A stretch of 64,000 nt of DNA. It comes from Gibbula magus (taxonomy: Eukaryota; Mollusca; Gastropoda; Trochida; Trochidae). A model generated the notes under the pieces. It was given only the letters and a program-made list of their open reading frames with translations. It ran no database searches and had not been told where the DNA came from. Location: contig OW388292.1 of assembly GCA_936450465.1 (NCBI GenBank), positions 12,667,756 through 12,731,755 of the forward strand, in the 5' to 3' direction. Each line of letters begins with the position of its first letter. The stretch's first letter is position 1. Shown piece by piece: positions 10,414-20,070 of this stretch. The position numbers were made by a program, and so were the translations under genes.

Positions 10414-11060
10414 CTAGTTATAGGTTCTAAGAGCAATGTAGGTCATCTTGATACCTCTGTTATCCCCAGACTCCCATGACACGTGCCAGGGGTCTCGTAT
10501 TATATCCGGTATTGGTTTCAGTTTCCCGTTAGGGTTGCAAAGAGTGCAATTCTTGAACCACCAGCCCGCCTGATGTGTCTGGGCGCAACTCGCAGGGTTC
10601 TCGTCGTGGTCTCTGTCAAACGTGCTGAATTTCATCCCGTATATATCAACTAGCGCATCTGTCAATTGGTTCTGAGATTTCGTCGTTCCAATTGACCAGT
10701 AAGAGAAGAAGATCCTGTAACCATCACTCTCATCTGTAAGTCTGAAGTTGTAGTAGTAGCATTGTTTCCAGTTTGGGCAACAAGGAAGAGTTATGTGAAA
10801 ATGGATTCTACAGGTTTTGCTGATGCAGATTTCGTGGATCCTCTGTAACCCGAGCCAGTGGTCACCTGAAGCAGACCCGAAACCGTCTCGGTACTCCTGC
10901 CAGCCTCGGTTGAAGTCCAAGCCAGTCTTCTGGAGCTGTATGTACGTCCTGCCTCCCCATTTAAGTACACAGTACACGTCAAACGGAGATGGGGACAGTC
11001 GGGGTTGTATTGTGTACACGCCGTCATTCGAGTGACCCAGTTCAAATCCCTCGCTGCAAT
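10414..11060 (-). CDS. FReD gene 2, exon 3 (complete fibrinogen C-terminal domain)
   Basis: This terminal exon encodes a whole FReD of about 215 residues, the usual length. Features in order are: the D-C-S-E-G-F start; Y-C-V-L-K-W-G-G-R-T-Y; FNRGWQEYRDGFG; DHWLGLQRIHEI; a cysteine-rich insertion (C-C-P-N-W-K-Q-C); the calcium-site region F-S-T-F-D-R-D-H-D-E-N with the following cysteine; G-W-W-F-K-N-C; and the C-terminal DPWHVSWESGD and IKMTYIALR with stop TAG at 10414-10416. The acceptor CTTGTCAG precedes 11060 and the entry phase (1) fits the EGF-like exon at 11782-11899. The product is expected to be secreted and to bind glycans or other surface ligands. Frame and motifs are intact, so this copy looks functional. 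Confidence 0.9.
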
Positions 11061-11781
11061 CTGACAAGAGATACAATCTTGCAGACAAAGACAAAAATAG
11101 AGCCATTGTTCCATTTGTACAACATGATAACTGTATGGCACCACTAATTCATGTTACAATGATACTCGAAAAGATTAGCTTTAACTCTCAATGTGTAGAT
11201 CTCGGTATGGTGGTCGACATGTATATCACGTTTAACGAACTGTTTGAGAGGCATTCTAGAAGTTGGTGTGATGAAGAAGGCAAAAATGTTATGGATGATC
11301 AACTTCTTTATTAACGATAGCGACGTTTCGGTATATATAATTTTACCGTTATCATTTAACGGTATAAGAATATATACCGAAACGTCACTATTGTTAATAA
11401 AGAAGTTGATCACCAATAAATTATTTGTCTTCTTCAAGTTTAATAAAGCTTAGCATATAATTTGGTCGATATGCTTCGTTGACAGTTTCTTTGACGAACA
11501 GACATTATTAATTAACATTCTGCTGTCCCCGCTCAGTGTTTCGTAAACAGGGCTTCAATTTACATGTGAAACTTATGAAATACGTAACGACTCACCTCCA
11601 TTCATCTAAGTATAACATAATGTCAATGTCAAAGGATTTCAGTATTTTAAAATATTTACTTCATGAGGAGTAAAACAATAGCTTTTAGGGAGTGATCCCT
11701 TTGACTCGCGCATCGTCAACCCAATTTAGTTGCTTTCAAATATTTTTTGAAATTTGAATTCATTTTTGACATTATTCTTAC
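11061..11781 (-). other. Intron 2 of FReD gene 2
   Basis: Runs from the donor at 11781 (GTAAGA) to the acceptor at 11062-11061. It contains the foldback element 11297-11411. No other coding segment was recognised. Confidence 0.6.
11297..11411. repeat. Foldback element, about 115 bp
   Basis: A near-perfect hairpin. The left arm begins GATCAACTTCTTTATTAACG and continues GACGTTTCGGTATATA. The right arm is its complement (TATATACCGAAACGTC then AATAAAGAAGTTGATC). The loop, with ACCGTTATCATTTAACGGT, is itself palindromic. No ORF. A related single arm lies at 12368-12425, so this is a dispersed family. Confidence 0.85.
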
Positions 11782-11899
11782 CTTCCCAACGGCGCTCACA
11801 GAAAGTCCCGGTGTAACCTACATCACAATCTACACAGAACGTCTTGGTGCTGTCTCCCCATTCGCCTCCGTTCTGACAGATGGGGGCGTGCGGGTATAT
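11782..11899 (-). CDS. FReD gene 2, exon 2 (EGF-like module)
   Basis: A 118-base exon not marked by any long open frame. It encodes IYPHAPICQNGGEWGDSTK, then T-F-C-V-D-C-D, then GYTGTFCERRWE. NGG, GYTG and FCE mark it as EGF-like and homologous to the exon at 1678-1786. Like that exon it has only four cysteines, and here the central pair is spaced C-x-x-C. The acceptor is AACTCCAG before 11899 and the donor is GAAG|GTAAGA after 11782. It enters in phase 0 and leaves in phase 1, joining the FReD exon at 11060 in frame. Confidence 0.8.
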
Positions 11900-12367
11900 C
11901 TGGAGTTATATTGATGTATATTAAGTATTGTTTTCTGTACACGTCTTAATAATGAAGAAGAAATTGTAAGAGTGTCAACTATATTCACGACATGTGTGCA
12001 TCGTTGCTGGTATATGCATGCATCATATAACGCTGTCGTCCGTCAACATTTATTCAGAAAGCCTGATACAAAACTGAGGAGGTAAACCCCCGTGTTGCAC
12101 TTACATTCCGGGTATAGGGATAGTGTGAAAACTAATCAGTCTTCTGTCGATATCAATAAATATAGCATAAATTATGCAAATAATCAGAATTCAAAACATT
12201 TCTCCTCTTTTCGTCTATTTAAGTTCACTGAAACTGTCGCAATGACCTGACCTGGTTCACTAGGTTATGACCCAGGATGTCCATGACGTAAAGTACAGAT
12301 CCTTAACCGTTATGAGGCATTATTGGTAACAATCAACAATCACTGACGCTTAAAAACAGTATAAGGA
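11900..12367. other. Part of the long intron 1 of FReD gene 2; nothing else seen
   Basis: AT-rich sequence upstream of exon 2. If exon 1 is at 22253-22522, the interval 11900-22252 is one intron of about 10.4 kb containing all the mobile elements described below. Confidence 0.4.
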
Positions 12368-12425
12368 TCCATACCGAAACGTCGTTATTGAAAAAGATAG
12401 ACGTTGATCATCAATAAAATATCCT
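12368..12425. repeat. Solo arm of the 11297-11411 foldback family
   Basis: Shares CCGAAACGTCG, AAAAGATAGACGTTGATCAT-like and CAATAAA words with the right arm of the foldback element at 11297-11411. It lacks the opposing arm, so it is a partial or decayed copy. Confidence 0.6.
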
Positions 12426-12849
12426 TGACTTTTCCATGAAGTTAATAGAGAAGTATTTAATATATCACACCGACAAGCCTCATGCGCAGGTTCCTATGTT
12501 GAATAATTTCATGTTTTGCAGAAATCCAGGGCGATAATAATAATAGATATTGTTGTAAATGGAATCAGAGATACAAATAAAAACCAATCATCCAACATGA
12601 TATGCTTGATATGAAACATATGTTTACAAATATATCGGTCGATGTAACACTTTGTTGTATACTTCTCAAAAATATTGTTCTGGCAGAAATGATGTAGTTT
12701 TAAATAGCCATAAAATACCAATACGAGGGTGTCCCAAACCTTGCTGGTGTGAATATGATCGAATGTCAGAAACGTAACCATATTGTACAGTCTTGAATAA
12801 CTTTGACTTTCCAAGTGAGCGTAAATGACACGAAAGTCACGAGATTCAT

Positions 12850-13015
12850 ACTTCAGTTGTCTGAATTACCTGCTGAACTTACTAGGGGTAAAGTTGGCAC
12901 CGAGGACGAGCCACGCCCTGGTCGTAAATTTGATGTCACCACAGAGGGAAACATTAATGCTGCGCTTGACATAATAGTGCAAGACAGGCATGTGACCAAA
13001 CTATACTTAGGTGTT
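12850..13015 (+). pseudogene. Mariner-type transposase N-terminal fragment
   Basis: The plus-strand frame includes T-R-G-K-V-G-T-E-D-E-P-R-P-G-R, then T-T-E-G-N-I-N-A-A-L-D-I-I-V-Q-D-R-H-V-T. This matches the linker and second helix-turn-helix of mariner/SETMAR-type transposases (family pattern DxPRxGRPxxxxTxENIxxVxxxxxxDRRxT). The catalytic domain is absent, so it is a short remnant. It lies inside the putative intron 1 of FReD gene 2. Confidence 0.65.
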
Positions 13016-13042
13016 ACTCACCAGAAGTATAACATCAGTTGA

Positions 13043-14556
13043 ACAAATTATACCTGAGCATTAAAGGATAGATGCAATAACATATGGTCCAAATCGGATT
13101 CATTAAAATGGGATGTCAATTTGACAATTGCTCGATTTTAAATTTCTGAAATCGGTCTTATATACCGCTTTTTAAAAAAAAACGCCTTATTTAGCCCCGG
13201 CGACCAGAATGAAAGTCTGCGGGGGTGTGACCTGTGAAGGGATGACTTCTGTGACGTATCTGGAGGAATCTCATTTTCGGCGATAGTCATAATTTAACGT
13301 AATTTTGCAACATTTTGATTGTTAATTTCACAAAGAAATCTTCATTCCCATATATTGAATGTTTAGATATCCAACTAGGTAATTCCGCAGATTACAATTA
13401 CACAATTATTACATAAACATGTCTTTTTGGTGATGTAATACACCTCATAAATTCATTTAGCGGCAGTGATAATCATCAATTAATTAACGAGAGTTATTAG
13501 CGGAAATTAAGGAATGAAATAAACATCGTATGACCTTCCCCTGTTCTATCAGTGATTAGTTACATTACAAAGATAACCACATTACGCCCGGAGTATTGTT
13601 CTTGCCCTGTAGGATCATGTAGTGTTTAGATATGGTTATAGTGATAATATTATACATGTTTTTATCATATAATGGAAGGTGTTATCGATGCAATAAAGCA
13701 ATCTGATAAACTTGGTATCCAAATCTGATAAATATGCAAAACAGGTCAAAGGTCAAATATACGAACTACTTTCGCAGAATTCCACTCTTTTCATGCGAAT
13801 CCTAAAATTGTTTACGAATCATTGAAAAGCGTAACCGGGAGTTAACCTGAGTATTTCCGCTTGATATTCGAAAACACGAAATCATCTGATAGTAAACTGT
13901 GCATTTATAGTGTTAAAAAAGTCAAGATAATTGTAGATTTGTTTTAAAAATCATTCAAAACTTCAGTGCGCTATTGACCAAGAGCAACAAGTAGCTGCAG
14001 TGTCCTGTGTACAAAATGAATCTTGATATGTCGGTGTGTGACCGACCGACGCGCCGAATCGATCGCATTAGCATTTTGGTTGTTCTTGAGGGATGAGTAC
14101 ACGGTATTAGGTACATTAATAGGTACTTATTGTCATAAACAAAGGAAACAACCTCACCTCACAAATAACTACCGTTAAAGTGCGAAAGATACTGGTTATG
14201 CAGCAATCCGAATCAACCCGGCAACGCAGCTTCCAAAACGTTGAAACTAGAGTTACTTCCCTTGTTCTAGCAACGTGATCAAATTATTTATGAGTGCTTT
14301 AGATAGATGCTTATGAACTGATTGAAAATATCTCCATGAACAAGAAACAAGGGGCCAATGGTTGGATTTTGAAAGAACCGCGCACATGTGTTTTTACATT
14401 GTTTTAATTAAGAACTAATTTGAGGCACTTCACAGCCGATGTCGTGACCATCACTTTGATGTACCGTCAGTGATATTACTCCGCTAAAACTAGGTCAATT
14501 CTCTTTCCACTTTTACCACAAAAACACGCTTATTTTAATAATGACACATATGATAA
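13043..14556. other. No gene seen
   Basis: AT-rich intronic or intergenic sequence without recognisable coding or repeat features. Confidence 0.4.
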
Positions 14557-14710
14557 AGAGATTATTGATCTCGTGTGTTTCCGTATCATTAATATCATAT
14601 ATTTGGAATAAAAAATAATGTATTATGCTCGCCAGAGGCTCGCATAATACAATTTTTATTCCAAAAATATGATATTAATGATACGGAAACACACTTGGTT
14701 AATAATCTCT
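14557..14710. repeat. Foldback element, about 154 bp
   Basis: Two arms of about 70 bases are reverse complements with few mismatches. The left arm contains GTGTGTTTCCGTATCATTAA and the right arm TTAATGATACGGAAACACAC. The centre is GTATTATGCTCGCC then GGCTCGCATAATAC. There is no internal ORF, so it is MITE-like. It is distinct in sequence from the other two foldback families here. Confidence 0.85.
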
Positions 14711-15024
14711 ATATCTTTTCTTATGATAGCATCAGGCTGGTTGGTTATTTGTTTTATCTTTGAACACACCTGCGCTCCTTTTGTACATGGAAATAGTTCC
14801 AAAATATTAAATGTTAAGGTAGTGAGAGGATACTTAGAAATGAAACATTACCTGTAAATGTGATCACATGCAAACGTATTCTTTTAAAGATGCATAATCA
14901 GTTTTGCATGATACTTTATATGGTTCTAAAATGTACATATTACAGTAGGTGCTGGTTTACGTTATATCATCTTACTCGACTTTCTTCATATTATTCCCAA
15001 ATGCTAAATATATCTACTATATAT

Positions 15025-15029
<5 letters not shown>

Positions 15030-15117
<88 letters not shown>
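15030..15117. repeat. (TA)n microsatellite
   Basis: About 43 uninterrupted TA dinucleotides, 300 bp upstream of the DIRS composite. The apparent open frame through it (poly Ile-Tyr) is not a gene. Confidence 0.95.
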
Positions 15118-15119
<2 letters not shown>

Positions 15120-15410
15120 CAATGAAAACTAAGGATCATGCATGTGTAGTAGCCGACATATATGGCTCTATTTCCGTATTTACTCGTTATGAGACCTATT
15201 AAAAGCTATAGAAGCAAATCTGTCGTCCTATGTATTTTACGAAAGTTTCCAAATATACGTTTCATACGACTTAATGGCTGCATCATGTCAAGGTTCTATG
15301 TCCTGCTTTCGATCATGACCACGACTTTGAATGGTTGTATTTTCTTTATAATGAACTGACCTACCTTAAACTGGTTATTTTCTGTAAAAGTTGATAAATC
15401 TCAATTAAAT
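15118..15410. other. No gene seen
   Basis: Spacer between the TA microsatellite and the left edge of the DIRS composite. A short open frame shows no motifs. Confidence 0.4.
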
Positions 15411-15460
15411 GGGGTAATAATTCCTATTATTAAAGTTTAACTCGTCACAGGCCACGGACA
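15411..15460 (+). repeat. Partial A repeat (A0) of the deleted DIRS copy
   Basis: Matches the first 46-50 bases of A1 and A2 (GGGGTAATAATTCC...GGCCACGGACAG). It then joins directly to recombinase coding sequence at about 15457-15460 through a short GACAG/AGAC-type microhomology. Everything from the rest of A to the recombinase C-terminus is missing. Confidence 0.75.
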
Positions 15461-15686
15461 GAAGACGGTGCTGGCGGCCTGTGGGTACCCGGCGGGTAGC
15501 TACAGTGGCCACTCATTCAGGCGACGGGGTTGTACCTTCACCTACAAGATGGGCGTGTCACCACTTCTCATCAAGCTTCACGGAGACTGGAAATCGAATG
15601 CCTACGAAAGATACGTCTCTATAGATACTCAAATTCATGATAAATTTTCCAAAGCAATGACAATAGCAGCAACATATACTAAGTAA
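15460..15686 (+). pseudogene. DIRS tyrosine recombinase, C-terminal fragment (second copy)
   Basis: Encodes about 72 residues nearly identical to the end of the recombinase at 18575-19555. It keeps GHSFRRRG (H-x-x-R catalytic pair), then HGDWKSNAYERY with the presumed nucleophilic tyrosine, and ends IAATYTK with a TAA. It differs from the main copy by three visible residues (G to R after HSFRR, A to T, I to T). It is a deletion product with no start of its own. Confidence 0.85.
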
Positions 15687-15827
15687 ATAGGTGTTGGGGT
15701 TTGGAGATTTTATGTATTTTATGTATTTTATCAAATGTTTTATCATGACATCGTATCCCCAACACCTATCATGTTATCAATTATATCTAATATATATCAT
15801 GAAACCATGCTATATATTTAGAGTTAA
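15687..15827 (+). repeat. B repeat of the deleted DIRS copy
   Basis: Matches B1 at 19557-19703 but lacks about 22 bp (the GTCAATATTAATAAAATT stretch). It contains TAGGTGTTGGGG and the complementary CCCCAACACCTA, which could pair as a hairpin. Confidence 0.75.
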
Positions 15828-16008
15828 GGGGTAATAATTCCTATTATTAAAGTTTAACTCGTCACAGGCCACGGACAGAGACGAGTGCTTAGCCAGCAGA
15901 CGAGTGCTCTACCGCGCAAGCGTGCACGTGCAGAACGAGCATGAGCTCGTCATACCTACCCACGGGACTCCCTGATGTCAGTCCCGCGGCTGCAGCCGGA
16001 GCGAACAG
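15828..16008 (+). repeat. A1 repeat of the DIRS element (181 bp)
   Basis: Direct repeat of 19704-19884. It has the same length, no indels and about five mismatches by eye. It ends two bases before the Gag-like start codon at 16011, so it probably holds the 5' untranslated region and promoter. It also serves as the right-hand A repeat of the deleted copy to its left. Confidence 0.85.
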
Positions 16009-16010
16009 GC

Positions 16011-17003
16011 ATGGAGCAGGAAACTTTTGATGACTGTCTCAAAAAGCAAGGGTTTACTGATAATTCCATTGCTAAACTTATTAAAGAAGAATTTACAAAC
16101 TCAAGCGAACTTTTGGCCCTTGATAAAACTGACATTGAAAGTCTTAATTTAAAATTAGCTCAAAGAAAACTGCTGCAGAAAGTTATCACGTCCTTGCAAA
16201 CAGTGTCTCAACCCCCTGAGTCGAACAATGTCAATTCACCGGTTACAACGAAGGACCTGTCTAACAACGAAGAGCTGAACCAACTGCTGGAGACCCTGGG
16301 CTCGTCAACACTGCGAGACGCGCTACAGATAGAGCATGCTGACCCCGCCGCACGGAACAAGCTTGTACAAGGTGAGCGTCCACTCTACATCACCGACTTC
16401 GTAACCAGACCTAGGGCGGTAGTTCATGAGTCACAAGACGTCTTCAACACTGCTGACGGTTCAGTACTGCTTAAACGTAACTCTCAGGCAAAGGTTAGAC
16501 CAGAGCAAGTAAGTCCAGCACAGTGGATATCGGCTAATGTAAGAATAATGTTACATCTTATCAAATCTAATCACCTTGACTCACAACAAATCCTAGAATA
16601 TCTAGAATACACAGCTCATATCGGAGACTATCTTCAACAGCATACTCCCTCATCTGTAATGTTATTTGACTACATGCATAGGAGATCACAGGCAGAAGAG
16701 TCCAAAAAGTGGACCGATATAGACTATCATAGCATGTTCTATTATTTGGAGAAAAATTAACCATATTCAGGCAGAAAACAGCCACGTCGAGCAACTAACA
16801 GCAGTATATTTATATGCATAAACTTTCAGAATCATTCTCGGTGTTGCTATACAAACTGTAGGTATGCGCACGTGTGTGTTATCTGCTACGGGCCACACCC
16901 TGAGTATGCTCACGAGTCTCAGAACCACATCCCAGTTCAGCCCCCAACTCAGCCCCCTGCTCATAAAGCTTGGTCTGCCCCTCAATCTCATGGTCGCCGG
17001 TAG
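16011..17003 (+). pseudogene. DIRS Gag-like protein, one internal stop
   Basis: I start at ATG 16011 (MEQETFDDCLKKQGF), immediately after repeat A1. An in-frame ATG at 15975 lies inside the repeat. Residues 1-60 resemble a SAM-like helical domain (E-L-L-A-L-D-K-T-D-I-E-S-L-N-L motif). A helical middle region follows (YITDFVTRPRAVVHESQDVF, then Q-W-I-S-A-N). A TAA at 16758-16760 interrupts the frame. Beyond it the same frame continues with a zinc-finger-like cluster (C-I-N-F-Q...C-C...C-R-Y-A-H-V-C...C...H, about 16815-16905), a known feature of DIRS Gag-like proteins. The frame closes at TAG 17001-17003. The protein is expected to package element RNA. The internal stop makes it inactive as read. 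Confidence 0.75.
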
Positions 17004-18599
17004 CAACTGCAGTCAAACCCCTTGACTCAAGCGTTAGATACATGGAAAACAGAACTAGAGGGCGATAGTGACAAAGATTTTATTTTATCTGGCTTAACTT
17101 ATGGTTTTCGAATAATTGATGCCCAATCAAGTGTCAAGCAAGTTGAATGTGATAATTCCAAGTCAGCTCTAAGCGAAGATAATTTTCAAAAAGTTGAGGA
17201 AAAATTGAGACTGGAAACTATGTTAAAGTGGCACATACGCCCACTATAGTGAGCAGTATTGCCGCTATTCCTAAAGGTGAATCGGGAGTTCGACTCATTC
17301 ATGATTGTAGCAGGCCTGTAGGCTCCAGTGTTAATGATTATGTCACAACTAATCACGTTGCCTACGATACTATAAACAAAGCAGTACAGCTTCAACCACG
17401 TAACGGATATATGGCAAAAATCGACCTGAAAAATGCATATAGGAGCGTCCCAGTCCATCCCGATTGCTACGTGGTTTTTAGGCTTGCAATGGAAATTCAC
17501 CGGTGATAGTGTGATGACCTACATGATTGACACGAGACTACCTTTTGACTCCGCTAAAAGCCCTGAAATCTTCCAGCGTATATCCTCCAGTATCACCCGC
17601 ATGATGAAACGCAGAGGTTTTGAGTGTACACTGGTGTATCTTGACGACTTTTTGATAATTACTAAATGTAAAGAAACATGTAAACTAGCAGCCAAATGCC
17701 TACAAGAGCTGATTGAATCACTAGGTTTTACTATCAATTATGATAAGTTTGTTGAGCCAACACAAAAGCTGATTTTCCTGGGAATAGAAATAGATAGCCG
17801 TACAGGAACCTTAACGCTCCCCGATCAGAAACTACAGGAATTGAAAACAGTGTTATGTAAATTCGTTGACCTTAAAAGATCAACAAAACATCAATTGCAG
17901 AAACTGATCGGCAAGCTAAGCTTGGCAGCACGTGCAGTTCGTGGAGGGCGTACATTTCTCAGGCTTTTGATTGACGCGTGTAACAGTGTCAGATATAAAC
18001 ATCACTTCATTTCATTGAATGCTTCGGTTAGAGCAGACATCACATGGTGGTTCGACTTCATGTCAACATTTAATGGTACTACGTTTGCAATTCAAGGTGA
18101 ACCTGTATCTTATGAGGAGTTTTCTACAGATGCGTGCGACATTGGCGGCGGCGGTAACTTCAATGGTGACTGGGTTTACACTGCGTGGCCTTCTGACATG
18201 GTAGGTGTGTGCAATGAACATATCAATATCAAGGAACTAGTGATTGTTGGCGTGGCGGCGAAGCGATGGGCGGCAGCGTGGGGCGGCAAACATGTTATTA
18301 TTTATACTGATAATTCAGCAACTATGTACGCTATCAATAAGGGCACATCAACCAATCCAGTGGCAATGAATATTCTAAGAGAATTATTTTGGCTATCTGC
18401 ATCTTTCGGTTTTCATCTAACTTCAAGACACATTCCAGGAGTGAATAACACAATCAGTGACAAAATCACGCGGCTTCACTCAAAAGACAATAAGTTATGG
18501 TTGCAAAGTGTTGGCTATGACATGAATTTGTTAAAGCATATGTCTCTCAATTCTATGATGTTTTTACAGACCCAGTGGGAGCAGACCTGCGTCAGTTAG
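17004..18599 (+). pseudogene. DIRS reverse transcriptase/RNase H, two frameshifts
   Basis: The polyprotein reads in frame 17004-17225, shifts near 17225, and shifts back near 17470, consistent with single-base changes. Conserved RT words are S-S-I-A-A-I-P-K-G, G-V-R-L-I-H-D-C-S-R-P, A-K-I-D-L-K-N-A-Y, then FLGLQWK and the catalytic Y-L-D-D at 17637-17648. The RNase H domain follows (about 18120-18490) with the acidic residues in STDA, INIKEL, YTDNSA and TISDKITR, and the RHIPG word of DIRS elements. It ends at TAG 18597-18599, overlapping the recombinase start in another frame, an arrangement usual in this order. It would copy the element RNA to DNA, but the frameshifts disable it. Confidence 0.85.
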
Positions 18600-19555
18600 A
18601 CACCGATGTGACGTCATACAAGCAGGCGGCTTATGCATGCACGACCAAGAAAACGTACTCGGCTATGCGCAGATGTTACTTCAGGTTCTGCCTATACTTC
18701 AGTCTCACGCCGATTCCAGCATCTACCTTGACCATAGCTCGCTACATAGCCTTCCTAGCACGATCCCTCAACGCTAATAGCATACCCGGCTACCTCAACG
18801 TCATCCGACTTCTACACCTGAACTCTGGCTTCGACAACCCTCTCACAGCATGGACGCTGAGTTTAATTAAAAGGGGTGTCATGCGAGTGAAAGGTAAGCC
18901 ACCGGCTCAGAAGTTACCCATTACGCCAAGCATTCTGAGACAGATCAAATCTAAACTTGATTTATAAGTACCGTTCAACACCGCCTTTTGGTGTGCATGT
19001 GTGATAGCGTTCTTTACTTTTATGAGGAAATCTACACTGCTACCTGGTAAACACAGTAAATCGCCTGATCGTCAGCTGTGCATTCGTGATGTTATAATGA
19101 CTGATGTTACAGCCTATGTTACAATCTGACACTCTAAGACCATCCAGTTCGGCCAGAGGGTGTTACAGTTACCACTAGCCAGTCTACATGACTCTCCACT
19201 GTGTCCAGTTGCAGCTCTCCGAGCACTGCGTCATATCCAGGGCGACATACCACCCACTAATCATCTTTTTACTTTCATGTGTAACGGTAAACTATGCAGT
19301 CTAACCTACAGCTCCTTCATCTCGGCACTGAAGACAGTGCTGGCGGCCTGTGGGTACCCGGCGGGTAGCTACAGTGGCCACTCATTCAGGCGAGGGGGTT
19401 GTACCTTCGCCTACAAGATGGGCGTGTCACCACTTCTCATCAAGCTTCACGGAGACTGGAAATCGAATGCCTACGAAAGATACGTCTCTATAGATACTCA
19501 AATTCATGATAAATTTTCCAAAGCAATGATAATAGCAGCAACATATACTAAGTAA
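18575..19555 (+). pseudogene. DIRS tyrosine recombinase, two internal stops
   Basis: This is the integrase of the element, in one frame of 326 codons with nonsense codons at 18965-18967 (TAA) and 19127-19129 (TGA). The N-terminal core-binding region includes TTKKTYSAMRRCYFRFC and ARYIAFLARSL. The catalytic region has an arginine in F-T-F-M-R-K-S-T-L-L-P as candidate Arg I, H-S-F-R (H at 19379) as the H-x-x-R pair, and HGDWKSNAYERY with Tyr at 19472 or 19481 as nucleophile. It ends IAATYTK at 19555. It overlaps the end of the RT frame by 25 bases. Synteny, catalytic motifs and lack of a DDE integrase place the element in the DIRS order. Confidence 0.85.
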
Positions 19556-19556
19556 A

Positions 19557-19703
19557 TAGGTGTTGGGGGTTTGGAGATTTTATGTATTTTATGTATTTTA
19601 TCAAATGTTTTATCATGTGTCAATATTAATAAAATTGACATCGTATCCCCAACACCTATCATGTTATCTATTGGAAGAAACGATGTTATATATTTAGAGT
19701 TAA
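19557..19703 (+). repeat. B1 repeat of the DIRS element
   Basis: Follows the recombinase stop directly. TAGGTGTTGGGG near its start and CCCCAACACCTA near 19647 are complementary and could fold the 3' untranslated region. The part from GAGATTTTATG onward recurs as B2. Confidence 0.8.
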
Positions 19704-19884
19704 GGGGTAATAATTCCTATTATTAAAGTTTAACTCGTCACAGGCCACAGACAGAGACGAGTGCTGAGCTAGCAGACGAGTGCTCTACCGCGCAAGCGTG
19801 CACGTGCAGAACGAGCATGAGCGTGTCATACCTACCCACGGGACTCCCTGATGTCAGTCCCGCGGCTGCAGCCGGAGCGAACAG
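19704..19884 (+). repeat. A2 repeat of the DIRS element (181 bp)
   Basis: Direct repeat of A1 at 15828-16008. After it the sequence is unlike the Gag start (ACACCCACCCACC...), which fixes the repeat boundary at 19884. Confidence 0.85.
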
Positions 19885-19949
19885 ACACCCACCCACCTCC
19901 CTGGGTTACAATAGGACTCATACATACTTTTAGACTGTTATTTAGAAGG

Positions 19950-20070
19950 GAGATTTTATGTATTTTATCAAATGTTTTATCATGTGTCAATATTAATAAA
20001 ATTGACATCGTATCCCCAACACCTATCATGTTATCTATTGGAAGAAACCATGCTATATATTAAGAGTTAA
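19950..20070 (+). repeat. B2 repeat of the DIRS element (right end)
   Basis: Repeats B1 from GAGATTTTATG to TTAAGAGTTAA, apart from one missing TGTATTTTA unit and a few substitutions. It marks the right end of the element. Between A2 and B2 lie about 65 bases not seen elsewhere here. Confidence 0.8.

Larger units (their letters stand above)
15411..20070 (+). mobile_element. DIRS-order retroelement (split direct repeats) fused to a deleted second copy
   Basis: The complete unit is 15828-20070: repeat A1, Gag-like, RT/RNase H, tyrosine recombinase, repeat B1, repeat A2, repeat B2. This A1-ORFs-B1-A2-B2 order is the split-direct-repeat layout of the PAT/Ngaro side of the DIRS order, which integrates through a circular intermediate using a tyrosine recombinase. 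The absence of an obvious target-site duplication at 15411 and 20070 agrees with that. To the left, 15411-15827 is a second copy reduced to the start of A, the recombinase C-terminus and B, sharing A1 with the full copy. All genes carry disabling changes, so the copy is not autonomous. Confidence 0.85.

Noticed and set aside
12509..12814. 101-residue minus-strand frame as a possible alternative first exon of FReD gene 2
   Set aside because: It lacks the cysteine pattern and phase 0 donor seen in the two true exon 1 copies.
14860..15132. 90-residue open frame ending in poly Ile-Tyr
   Set aside because: Its second half is the (TA)n microsatellite and the first half has no motif.
15828..19884. 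LTR retrotransposon with 181-bp LTRs
   Set aside because: The element has a tyrosine recombinase and no DDE integrase, protease or target-site duplication, and the direct repeats are part of a split A/B arrangement, not simple LTRs.
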